Shown one piece after another: positions 34,513 to 45,187 of a stretch of 64,000 nucleotides of DNA. Position 1 is the first letter of the stretch, and every line of letters begins with the position of its first letter. The stretch comes from Rhodamnia argentea (taxonomy: Eukaryota > Streptophyta > Magnoliopsida > Myrtales > Myrtaceae), in assembly GCF_020921035.1 (NCBI RefSeq), contig NC_063150.1, forward strand, positions 31,357,826 to 31,421,825. Direction: 5' to 3'. The notes beneath the pieces are model-generated. The model was not told the DNA's origin, did no database searches, and saw nothing but the letters and a program-made list of their open reading frames with translations. The translations under genes were made by a program, and so were the position numbers.

Positions 34513-35267
34513 GGCTGCGCATGAAATCACTTCTGATTTCTCATTTCTTTACCAGAAGCCCATCTGGCGGAGAAATGTGTTTGATAAAAACCCGATCGAA
34601 GTAGAAATCTGTTTGGTAAAAAAATTGACTTCCGGTAGGATTTTTCACTTACGGTAAGATTTTTTACTTCTGACAAGATTTTCGGTCAATTTTGAGAAGT
34701 AAAAAATTTTAACTTTTCAGACCCAGAATCACTTCTTGAACCACACCCGCCTTCGCCGGCCACTGCCCATCCACCGCCGCCGTTCGCTATCGCCCACCGA
34801 CGTCGCCCGCCACCGCTGCCCGCCCACCACCGCCGCCACCGCCGCCGACCACCACCGCCGACCGCCCATCATCGCCGCAACCTCCACCACCGCCGCCACC
34901 GTCGCAACCACCGGCGCCGGCCGCCCACCACCACCCGACCTGCGCCCCGCCGGCCACCGACCACCGCCAATCGCCGACCACCTCTGCCGCCGACCACCGC
35001 GACCACCGACCACGGCGGCCGCCGACCATCGCCGCCGATCGCCGCCACCGCCACCAACCATCGCCGCCGTCGACCATCGCCGCCGAAAATTTTGTTAATA
35101 ATGTTTCAAAAATAGAAATTTTCAATTGTTACCAAATAAATTTTTCTTATTAGAAGTTAATCGGGAGCAGAAGTAGAAAAATCAACTTCTACTTTTGAGG
35201 AGAAGTGGAGAAATCAATTTTCGATCGGAAGTTGATTTCTTGGTCAGAAGTGATTTCATGCGCACCC
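34513..35267. mobile_element. Tourist-like MITE with CCG/ACC-rich core
   Basis: The left end GGCTGCGCATGAAATCACTT and the right end read on the minus strand, GGGTGCGCATGAAATCACTT, form TIRs of about 24 bp. TAA flanks both sides (34510-34512, 35268-35270), as for PIF/Harbinger elements. The core (34745-35090) is a degenerate run of CCG, CCA and ACC triplets that gives long but meaningless open frames on both strands. No transposase. Confidence 0.7.
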
Positions 35268-36159
35268 TAACTCTTGCCCATAAATTTGACCTGCGAACAA
35301 AATAGGAAATATCCAATTCATAATATTGAGACCTCCACAATTAACAATTAATCTTATGTCGGGTTTTATATAACGGGCTTAAATTTGAGACATATTTTAA
35401 CTCATGAGCTCATTGAACATTGACATACAAATCAACATCGGAGTTCTCAATGCCCTTTTTCAATTTTTTTTTTAAAAAAAAAGACCCTTTCACTATTGCT
35501 CTAGTTCAATGTTGTTCCTCGAGCTTAATTTTGATAACGAATTCGACCCCCAACCTAATTTTCGACCACGATTTGAAGACAAATGTCCCATTTTTCGATC
35601 CCAATGCAAATAGCAAAATTTAGATAAAGTGATAGAGATTACACATGGCCAACGTGTCATGATTAGTGAAATTCAGTGAATTTTGGGACTTTAACTCATG
35701 TGGCCGGTGGCTAGCCTGCCACTGGCAAAAAGAAAAGGGGAAGAAAATAAATACATTGAAAAAATCTTTTAAAAACTATAAAGAAAATTTTAGAGGTGAG
35801 CGGTTCCCGGTCCGGTCCGGTTTCTATAAAAAATCGGAAACCGGACCGGTAGTCTCGGTTCCCAATTTTCTGAACCGCGGACCGGACCGGCCACCCTCGA
35901 AACCGAGAACCGGATCGGACCATCGGTTCGGTCCGGTTCCCGGGCGGTTCTAAGGGTTTCCGGTCCGCGGTTCCGAAAAGTGGATACACACTTTGATAGA
36001 AGACGCGATCGAGCTTGAGGTCGAGAAAACAAGGGTCGATGTACCACAAATTCGGCGGAGTCAAGACCTCTTCAATTGGTAGCTCTAGATCGAATCTTAA
36101 ATGACCTAAACCTAAACAAAAAGTAAACGTTAGGTTTGTTTAAAAAAAAAAAAAAATAC
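35268..36159. repeat. Spacer with hAT-like palindromic subterminal repeats
   Basis: At 35793-35980 the sequence is packed with alternating GGTTCCCGGTCCGG and ACCGGACCGG motifs starting after TAGAGGTGAGC. This is the style of hAT-type subterminal regions, where transposase binds repeated short sites. The opposite end was not identified with confidence. No gene in the surrounding DNA. Confidence 0.45.
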
Positions 36160-37016
36160 CCGTCATTTCTAGAGCGCCCCATCATTTCTGAGCCACTCCA
36201 TTAAAAATTTGACATGTGTCATATGGGTTCACATTTCAGATTTTTCACCGCGTTTTTTTTTTTTTTTTGTGGTCAAATACAGTTCCTTTTTTCCCCTCCT
36301 CCTTTCCCCTGCTTTTGCTCTGCCCCTGCTGATGTGGAAATGAAGGAAACTGGTAAAAAAACCAGCAACAGTTTCTTTTGCCTTCCGCAGAGGAACAACA
36401 AGCTTGTCGTCTTCTGGCTTACCGTTAAACTGATCTGGAAAAAAAAAAATCTGGTTTTGCCGGCTTTTACAGGTAAGAAAACCGTAGGAAAAATGTTAAG
36501 ACAAGGTGGATTGGATTATCATTGGCTCTTTGACTCTTCCCCTACTTTCACTCGTTGACTGAGATGAGAAGACATAAGTTGGAGCAAGATGGGAAAAGGA
36601 CAAAAGAGGAACAAAGTTTGGACCCACCAGATTTCACCGCCATCGCCCACTCTTTCCCCTAGTTCATTCTCACTCACTTTTTCCTTTCTTCTTGCCTCTC
36701 TCTTCACTATAAGCCATCTCTCTCACACCCGCGCACTTGAAGCACTGTCATAGCGTAACCTCATCGTCATCGGCCAATCTTCCCCACTTCATCCTCTCTC
36801 ACTTCTTCCTTTATCTTCTTCCTCTCTTCCAAAGACCGTATTCATCATCCCTGTCATCGGCCTTTTTGGCTGCGCAGGTGACCATTTTAGCTTCCCCAAC
36901 CTGAGTTCTCTTGTTCTTCTCTTCACTGCAATAATTATCTTCAGTTCTTGGAGTTTTGGGCAGGTAAATCCGCTCGAGCACAAGTCCATTAGAGTGCAAA
37001 AGGGCCACAAGACAAA
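36160..37016. other. LRAT-C upstream region
   Basis: Starts with the second copy of the short repeat at 14838. 36300-36630 is not shared with the B segment. From about 36640 the CT-rich leader units appear, and from about 36745 the sequence aligns closely with LRAT-B's leader. The ATG of the B-copy uORF is CTG here. Confidence 0.55.
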
Positions 37017-37695
37017 ATGGTTATGGAGATCATCAACCAGGTATTGACTACATTGATGCAGTTGATGTGGAAAGTGGTGCGACCTGAGGATCTCAAACCT
37101 GGGGATCACGTTTACAGATACGGGTTGTATGGATTATACAGCCATCATGGTGAGTACTCCTCATCTTCCTGATCTTAGTCCTTTTTTTGTTTATCCTCCC
37201 CCTTTTTCTAGCCAATCTTTTTGCTCTTTAGCCGATCATTTTACACTCATTAAATCCATTCCTTCTGAGGGTTAAGTGAAGTACACTGGTTAATATCTGC
37301 GCTTGTGGGTTGTGGAGTTCGCTTTCTCGTACCATTTCTCCCAAGCAAAACTCAAACGCGGGTCGAGCCGCACCTCCACCTGGTTTACCTTTGGCTCTGG
37401 AGGCTCCATGAGTGTTGAGTTTTAGTCCATCCCCACCGTTCTGGTTTTTTCATATCGGATTTCTGTTTTCCGAGAAAAGGCGTGAAAAGTTTCTAATAAC
37501 AATTGAATTCTGATTTCTCCCGATTGCTCGATCTCATGATGGATGGCTTGTGAGTCCACTTTCTCGTACTACCTCTTCCAAGCCAAACTTAAACACTTGC
37601 CCTCAGCCCAGAATGAATGTTAAAAATCAATTCCCACTCTCGGAGAAAAGAAGGCAAGAGAAGGTTCTAACAACACGATGGAAACCCTAGATTCT

Positions 37696-37736
<41 letters not shown>

Positions 37737-38667
37737 TGACGCAGATTCCCGCTGGACACCCACCAACCAATCAAACCCTAAAAAGGTTGGACCAAAAAAA
37801 AATCAAACCCTAAAAAGGAGTCCTTTTCAGCTCCGACATATCCGATTAAGAACGAGAGATCCGAACTAGTCAAAGAGATTAAGGCAAGGCAGCAAGCAGC
37901 TCAACAACTCTAAAGTCCATCAGGGGTTATATATTTATATGGGGAAAATGGTTTTCAGATGCTGTCCTCGCTTTTTGTGCGTGGAAATTTCGTGCATTTT
38001 CTTGGGTAGAATGCTTGGAGTGAGAATTCTAGGGCTGAGCTGCAGCTCCAGCACATTTAATTTCTCTTTAGGTCAAAAATCCGCCTACACGTCCTCCAGA
38101 TTTTTTTCTGTTTCAATTTGGACTAAACTTGATTCTTTACTGGTTTGCAATCATGTACGTATGATGACAGGAATTTACGTCGGGGACAGCTACGTGATTC
38201 ATTTCACCCGAACACAAAACGAAAAAACCATATTCCCATCATTGTCCAAGACTAGTGACAGGCAACAACTTTCGCCCCCTTGCCCAAAATGTGGATACAA
38301 GGAGAGCATCAACCGTGGCGTCGTCAAAACTTGTCTCGATTGCTTCCTGCAGGACGGCAAAAGGCTCCGTTCCCTCCACCAGTATGAATATGGGTGGCCG
38401 CTGCTAGGGTTTAAGCTGGCAAGGCCGGGAACTTGCACCAGGTTAACCGACACCAAATTGCCCCATCAAGTCGTCGATAGGGCCGAGAAGCTTTACGAGG
38501 ACAAAGCTTTTGGCGACTACAGCCTCGTCAACAACAACTGCGAGCATTTTGCCACATATTGCCGGACCGACAATCGTGTGAGCGAACAGGCAGCACTTGC
38601 GAGTGGTTGTGGGTGGAAGATTAAGGAAGCCAAAGAATGGACCACGAAGTTGCTGCGGAGAAACTGA
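37017..38667 (+). CDS. LRAT/NC-domain protein, copy C
   Basis: Duplicate of LRAT-B with the same structure: exon 1 37017-37149, exon 2 38171-38667, same phase, 209 aa. The active-site elements PGDHVYRYG, SHHG, VIHF and NNCEHF are all kept, as are the two CxxC pairs. Differences from B are scattered single residues (for example D for N at 138, W for R at 193). The intron is 1,021 bp against 1,264 bp in B, with a GA microsatellite at 37700-37733 where B has other sequence. An in-frame ATG at 37939 inside the intron would give a longer exon 2 frame of 242 codons. I prefer the spliced model because exon 1 supplies the conserved first His motif and matches LRAT-B and LRAT-D. The gene is followed by a 442-bp tandem duplication in its 3' flank. 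Confidence 0.87.
37700..37733. repeat. (GA)n microsatellite in the LRAT-C intron
   Basis: About 16 uninterrupted GA units, directly after ATTCTTGGT. The same intron position in LRAT-B has only a short GAGAGAGA, so length changed after the duplication. Confidence 0.9.
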
Positions 38668-38708
38668 ACTCGAGTGATCCAACCTTCCTCCAATCTTGTA
38701 TTCCTCTG

Positions 38709-39590
38709 TCTGTTTGTCTTTTATAGAAAAGAAAAGTGTGCCCTACTTAGCTTATTCTTGTATGGACATTTTTATGTGGAGATACATGTACAACTACATA
38801 TGGTCATTATGTTTTCTTTGGTCAGTATATGGTCATTATGTTTTTTTTGTTGTTGTCAGAATATGGTCATTATGTTTTTATTTTTGGTCGAAATATGGTG
38901 GTTATGTTCTTTTTTTATGATCGAATAGTCATTACGTTGAATGTCTGCAATTGCGGTCAATTATATTAGGATAGGCTAAACGGTCATAGTCAAATATGCG
39001 GGAAGAAAGGCAATTAGTTGATGCTGATAGTTCCGGGGGAGGGGGGGGAGGGGAAGGAATTGGAAATGTTTAGGAAGGACCACAAGAAATTGATCAAATC
39101 AATCACCAACGAGGTGCAGTTTGTTGTTTTGGCTAAACCTAACACATTTATCTGTTTGTCTTTTATAGAAAAGAAAAGTGTGCCCTACTTAGCTTATTCT
39201 TGTATGGACATGTTTATGTGGAGATACATGTATAACTATATATGGTCATTATGTTTTTTTTTTTTTTGTCAGAATATGGTCATTATGCTTTTATTTTTGG
39301 TTGAAATATGGTCATTAAGTGTTTTTTTTTTTGTCAAAATATGGTCTTTATGTTTTTTTTTTTGGTCGAAATGGTCATTATGTTGAATGTCCGAAATTGT
39401 GATCAATTATATTTGGATAGGCTGAACGGTCATAGTCAAATATGGGGGAAGAAAGGCAATTAGCTGATGCCGATAGGATCTCACAATGTGATATTTGGGG
39501 GGGGGGAGGAATGTTTAGGAACGACCACATGAAATTGATCAAATCAATCACCAATGAGGTACGGTTTGTTGTTTTGACTAGACCTAACAC
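38709..39590. repeat. 442-bp tandem duplication downstream of LRAT-C
   Basis: Unit 1 (38709-39150) and unit 2 (39151-39590) both begin TCTGTTTGTCTTTTATAGAA, contain the TATGGTCATTATG motif array and a G-run, and end at CCTAACAC. LRAT-B has a single unit (from about 19028) that also lacks about 130 bp around the G-run, so the tandem duplication is specific to the C segment. Confidence 0.85.
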
Positions 39591-42250
39591 CTAGAGAAGG
39601 TGAATAGGTTTTTATAACTTAACTCAAATAAATAATGTGGAATTAAAATAATCAAATTTAATAGGACAAATATAATAAGCAGAATCATGCATTGCTTCTA
39701 CTAAACAGTAAATATAGGCAAGTAGAGAGTAGAAGACAATGCATAAGAGATTATAGTGGTTCGACTTATGATAAGCCTACATGTGCTCTCCCACACTTAC
39801 AGCCAACTAGCTGGATTCCACTAAGTAATCAAATGAGAGATTACAGAAAGATGTAAATGCTTGACCACAAGCACTTCCAACAGAAGCAACCAATACCTCT
39901 ATTAAAGCTTTCCACTATACACCTTGGACTTTGTGTTACACCTCTCACAAGATTTCAAGTAAACGCTCAAGTAGACAATTAATCAAATAAAGTTCTCTTG
40001 GTATAAAGATGATGAATTCTTGATCTGTCTCCCTGATCTTCGAACTTGGTGCTCTTTATACTCCTCATCTTCCACACTTCTCATTGGATAGAACCACTCC
40101 GAGGATCAATCTACAAACATTAGCCGTTGGTTGATTGATGAATAAAGATCACGAGTCGTTGAAGTGAGAACGATCGGAATTTTGAGATAATTTGTTCGCC
40201 AATACAAACAAATCCTAGAATCCTTAAACTAAGCATCTAATAAAGATAATTATCCAACGGGTAATTGCCGATCAATCAAGACTCCTTGAATGGAAAGTAT
40301 CTAGAATATATTTTAGATTGATTAGTTAATCAATTTAACTTATGAACGCAATCCTAACCAGATAATTGACCGTTAGTGGGAAGATTTAATATGGTAAAAT
40401 AAATAAGAGAATAAGATTTGATTAAGCAATGAGGATAAATCAAAGATCAAAATATATCCTGTCATGATTCTCGTATCGATCTGTCTCTGCCACAAATCCT
40501 ATTTCTATCAAAATAAAAGCATTAAGCATATTAAGTACAAAAGGCATAGAGATATATTCGTAGTGAATCCTTAAAGTATAAGTCAAAGTCTTTTTAACAA
40601 AGTATAGTAGTTTTGTTTACTTCAAAATCAAACATAATTTCCTAACAATCCCCTCTTATTTTTATGGAGACAAAATCTTTCAAGCGTTCTAAGTTTTGAA
40701 AAGATTTTGATAAAATGATACTTGCATAAGAGAGTTATTTTCAGTTTAGATAAAAAAAAAAAATGCAAGTCTGTTATTTTCAGCAAAAATAGCAGACTTC
40801 TTCGCCTTCTTTCCCTTCTTCTTTTGACGAGAATAAGCAAAACCTTCCTCTTAGGCTTGCTCTTTCTGTTGGTGAGAGTAGCAACAATAATTTCTTTTGC
40901 TCTTTCATCAAGATTGCATCCAATCTCAATGAAGTTCCCATCTTTGTCCATCCATCCATCTAGAGTCATAGTGAAATGCATCTTAACAAAGTGTCTGAAT
41001 CAACAGTCATACCCAGTAGTATCTCCTGCTTCATTCGTGGGGGTGGCTTCACTTCCAATGCTCGAAAGATTTTTGTGATTGGTGCACCATACGTCACCTG
41101 CCTTCTTTGTTATTGTCCTATACATATGAAAAATGATTATGTGTGCGAGAGACAAGGACAATCCTCTCACAATTGCAGCAATCATCGGTGCCTCATAGCG
41201 CGAGACATCCGTAATATATGAAGCCTCGGGTCTTATGCAGCTAATAAGAATCTTTTGTACAATCCTATAAAGCAGAGGCGTAGATGTATACTTGATGTAT
41301 GTTCCAGTGGTTCTAGTGAACTTATCATCTTCTATGATCATTTGTAAGCCGCTTCTAGCTTTACATCAATTTTCACAAAACTCGATGCTTTCACTCCTAC
41401 AAGAGACGGCAATAGATCGGATGTGACCACATACCAAAAATCACCAACAGTGAAAGTCATTCTATTGGGGTCATTCGAAAAGTGAAGATTTGAATAAAAT
41501 AAGGCCACAAACTCGGGATATATTGTTTCTGACCCCGTGCAGAAGTTAATCAAATCCATCTTCTCAAACATTTCTGTTATTGCAATCCCATGATCACTAA
41601 GATATTCAAAATCAACAGTCTTGTGTGGCATGACTTTTCTTTCCAAGAAACCATTAAACGAGTCCATATAGTCTTGACTCTTAAAGATCTTTGGTCTAAA
41701 CTTAGTGTCTTTTGCAAATCCACCAAAGTGTCGAAAGATTTCGAACACTTGATCATCGTCATCGCTTATCTTTACTCGTGAATCTGTTTCCTCCGCAATT
41801 TCTTCCCCGAACTTAGAATTGCTAGAGTTTTCTTCTAACTCTTTTGAGAATTCGACAACTTTCTATTTTCCTTAAGGAGTGACAATACTCTTTTCCATTA
41901 ACCCGGAGGAACCAGCCAACAATTTCAATTTCTAAACCTCACCATCTACATCATACTCAAAATCGAACCCAAAGTTCTTCACAAACAACTGAATATCACA
42001 ATCATTTAACCCCAATTCACACATAAGAGCTATCGATTTCTTAATTCCATTTAGTGCGTCTAAAGAAACATGAGTAGTGCTTTGCGAACCCGATCCTAAA
42101 TGAGACTCGGGTGTTTAAAAGACCTAGGTTAGTGATTCCTTTGGAGGCCAAATCGCTAAACCACTCGAACCAAGGTCCTCCAAAGAATCGGACAAGCTTT
42201 CGCTTTCCTCATCCGCAAGATTTATCCCTAACAAGCTTTTGCTGCTTCCC
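39591..42250 (-). mobile_element. Decayed retroelement with Transposase_32-like remnant (C segment)
   Basis: Copy of the element at 19285-23175. The most readable frame (41748-41338, minus) runs from IFRHFGGFAKD through MPHKTVDFEYLSDHGIAI and PEFVALFYSNLHFS to DFWYVVTSDLLPSLVGV without a stop. Relative to B it lacks about 1.3 kb (the part matching about 20455-21765, including the coiled-coil-like tail). Stops elsewhere show it is dead. Because both segments carry it, the insertion predates the segmental duplication. Confidence 0.6.
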
Positions 42251-43650
42251 TAAACCTATTGTAGTTTTGCCAATTTAGTCCTAAATATTTTAATTTTGCC
42301 AATTGAATCCTAAATTATTTTCTATTTTGCCAGTTCGATTCGTTTGACCAATTTTGATTGGAAATTGCTCACTCGTACGCCGACCGTCCTACATGGTACT
42401 TGCTATTTCGATATGAACAAAATTGGTGTTTGAGGACTAAAATTGATCCGGAATTCCCTCCAACTACAGAAGCTTTTGCAGGCATGCATAGGAACGGAGC
42501 AATGTGCTGAGAGGAGAAGCAAAAGGAAGATTACCCGGAGGAAGACCCCGAGCAGAGATCAAGCGATACCACAAATTCAGTTGATGTCTCCATCGAATGA
42601 TTCCACGCCTAAATATGACTTCTGATCCCGCAAAAAAACAACCTCAAATTGTTGACTCCGAAGTCAAAGTCCTTGATTAAATAATGCTTTTATTTTTTAG
42701 GTTTCACAGAGTGAGCATGGTTTAAGGGTAGAACTGGGAACCGGAGATCGATCTGTTAAACAGCCGTCTGGTTTGAGGTTTCAAGACATGCGTGATAGGT
42801 TTCAGGTCACAAAAATTGGAGAACCAATTCCGACGGTAGGTTTCACACTTTAGTTCTACTTGGAATCTAGAACATTTTTTTAAAACTAATTGTCTTCATG
42901 CGATCCGTGTCCAATGATAAGTGTATAATCTGAAATCACCAGTCTAAGCTTCCATTCTCGACAATATCCAGTTGTGATCAATGGGTTGTAATAGTAAGTG
43001 ATGATTATTAGAGGTGGTAATTCACTGCAATCGTTCAAATTAAAAATATAGGTTGAGCCTAAGTAAACCTTAAAACCTGTAACAATCTAGATTTCGGGAT
43101 CTAAAGTTATGTATGGTGGGTTTCGGGTTCTAGAAATTGGATAAGCGATTTCAATGGATAGATTTCAAATTCTACTTGAAATTTGAATCGACTTTAGAGC
43201 TGCTCACCCCAAGAATTTTTCTTAAGAAATAAAGAAAATGAGTCTCTCTGCGAATGAATGTGCATCCCGAACGAATCAAAAATTGCACCAGCCGCAACTC
43301 GGTTGTCTTGAATAATATCAGCACTTCTTTCACATAATATAAATGGTCAGCGCAGGGTCTGACCAAAAAAAAAAAAAAAAAACACCGGGGCCAATACTTA
43401 CTGTTTTTCGCGAATTGCTTTCCTCTCTTCTTTCAAGAATTGCCTTACTATCAACATCGCCTAATTTTAACACATGAAAACAGACATGATAACACAAAAA
43501 AATTCAAACGATCGGATGATGTTACCATTCACTAATTTCACTATTTCAAGGACATGCTTCCATTTTGTCTAGCCACATGTCCTCCCGAATGGAGTGTTTA
43601 CTTTTTTATTTCAAAAGGAAAAAGATGATTTTTACGAATCACATTTTTAA
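42251..43650. other. Intergenic, with a C-specific 160-bp insertion
   Basis: Matches 23176-24421 of the B segment except for 43256-43415. That stretch is bounded by GCGAAT (43250-43255 and 43410-43415) and holds an A18 run followed by CACCGGGGCC. The B segment has one uninterrupted GCGAAT at about 24181. No gene is seen. Confidence 0.6.
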
Positions 43651-44557
43651 GGGGAAATTTTGAATAAGGGCACGAAATAGACCTTATTTCAAATAAGAGC
43701 ATGATATGCCCTTTTTATTTCAAAGAATGGCTTGACCAAGGACAATTTCGTAATTTCCTCTTATTTTGATTTTTTTTTCTTTTTCTTAAAATTTTCTTTT
43801 CTGTTTTCTTATTTCTTTTGTTTTGGAGGGGACCCTCTACCGGGCCTTTGTTGGTCGACGGCGAGGCGACCCTCACCCGAACCGGGTGAGGGCTAACCTC
43901 GCTTGTGGCCAACGAGGGTAGCCCTCGCCCCGGTGAGGCCTCCCTCGTGGCCATCAATGGCGGCCTAGCCTCGACGGTCACAGGCGAGGCTGCCATCGCA
44001 ACCCGGCTTGTGGCGCAAAGGAGATGACGAAGGACCGGCAAGGGAGAGAGAAAGGATGTAGGAATCGCGAGTGAAGGCTTCCATGGCTCGGTCAAGAAAA
44101 TGCAGCGCAATACGATCCTTCAACGCCATTATTTTGTGCGATTCTGTCTGCGGCTTCAATTCTTCTTTGTTTTTGGGTTTTTAAGTATCGCCCGTGTAGA
44201 ACTCTCACCAGTTCTACGCATTTTGCTGCCTGCGGTTTTAGGACTTAGAGGTTTATGGGTTTTAGGTGTATGTGGCTTCGATTCTTCTAGGCCGCCCTCT
44301 CCGGCAACCAACGAGGGCGGCAACCCTTGCTAGCCGAAACAAAAGCGAAAAAAAGAAGTAGAAAAAAGAAAATAAAATTTTAAGAAAAAGGAAAAAGATA
44401 AAAAAGAAGAAGATGATGAAATGATGAAAATGCATTTGGTTAGACCCTTCTTTGAAACAAAAAGGGTACTTCGGACTTTTGTTTGAAACAATATCCAATT
44501 CAAGCCTTTATTTGAAAAAATGAAAGCGTTTCGGATCTTTATTTGGAATTTTTCCCC
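43651..44557. mobile_element. TIR element with GC-rich insert (C segment)
   Basis: Partner of 24422-25343 with the same GGGGAAATTTTGAATAAGGG left end and GGAATTTTTCCCC right end. The core differs from B by small gaps. It was present before the segmental duplication. Confidence 0.6.
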
Positions 44558-45187
44558 TTTTCAATAACCAAGTAAAGATGTACCCTTTTTTTTTCCTCAA
44601 GTTTATTCATTACATTTGCCGTATAAAAATCAACATAATTTACGCATGTATAAATTTTAATCTCATTTTTTTTTGTGTCGCATAAAGTCAATTATATAAT
44701 TACCGAATGTTCTCCGGAAATAAAATCAATTAATGAGTACATTAAATATTTTTATGAGGTTACAAAAGTTATTAAATAAAGTAGTTTCATACTTTTCTCG
44801 TAATTCCATGCTTTGGAAAATGATATTATTCATGCAATTCATTTGTCAAGTATAGTATCGTAAATCTAAATTTGCTTTAAGCATATTATTGAAATACTCT
44901 AGGTCTTCTAAGAAGTGATAAGTTTAGTTGTATGGTTTTAGAGATTTAAAGATGGAAACAAAAGAAGTTTTATTCTTTCCATGGAAGTTTTTATCTGTTT
45001 TTACGAGTTTCGGATGAATTTCATGCCTAAATAATCCGATTTGAGATTTCACATTCGATCCGACCCGAAACCCGAAAACCGATCCAAACCCATCTCCGCT
45101 TCTCATCGGCTCCTTCCTCCTCCTGCTCGTGATTCCTGCCCTGAGGATGTTGCAGAGAAAGAGGTGAGGAGAAATATCTTGGAACAA

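Noticed and set aside
34736..35125. Overlapping open frames of 110-120 codons on both strands
   Set aside because: They come from the CCG/ACC triplet run inside a MITE; composition is Pro/Thr/Arg or Gly/Val/Arg only and no domain is visible.
37939..38667. Single-exon 242-codon LRAT-C model starting at 37939
   Set aside because: The first ~77 residues are intron sequence not conserved as protein in LRAT-B; the spliced model keeps the conserved DHVYRYG..SHHG exon.
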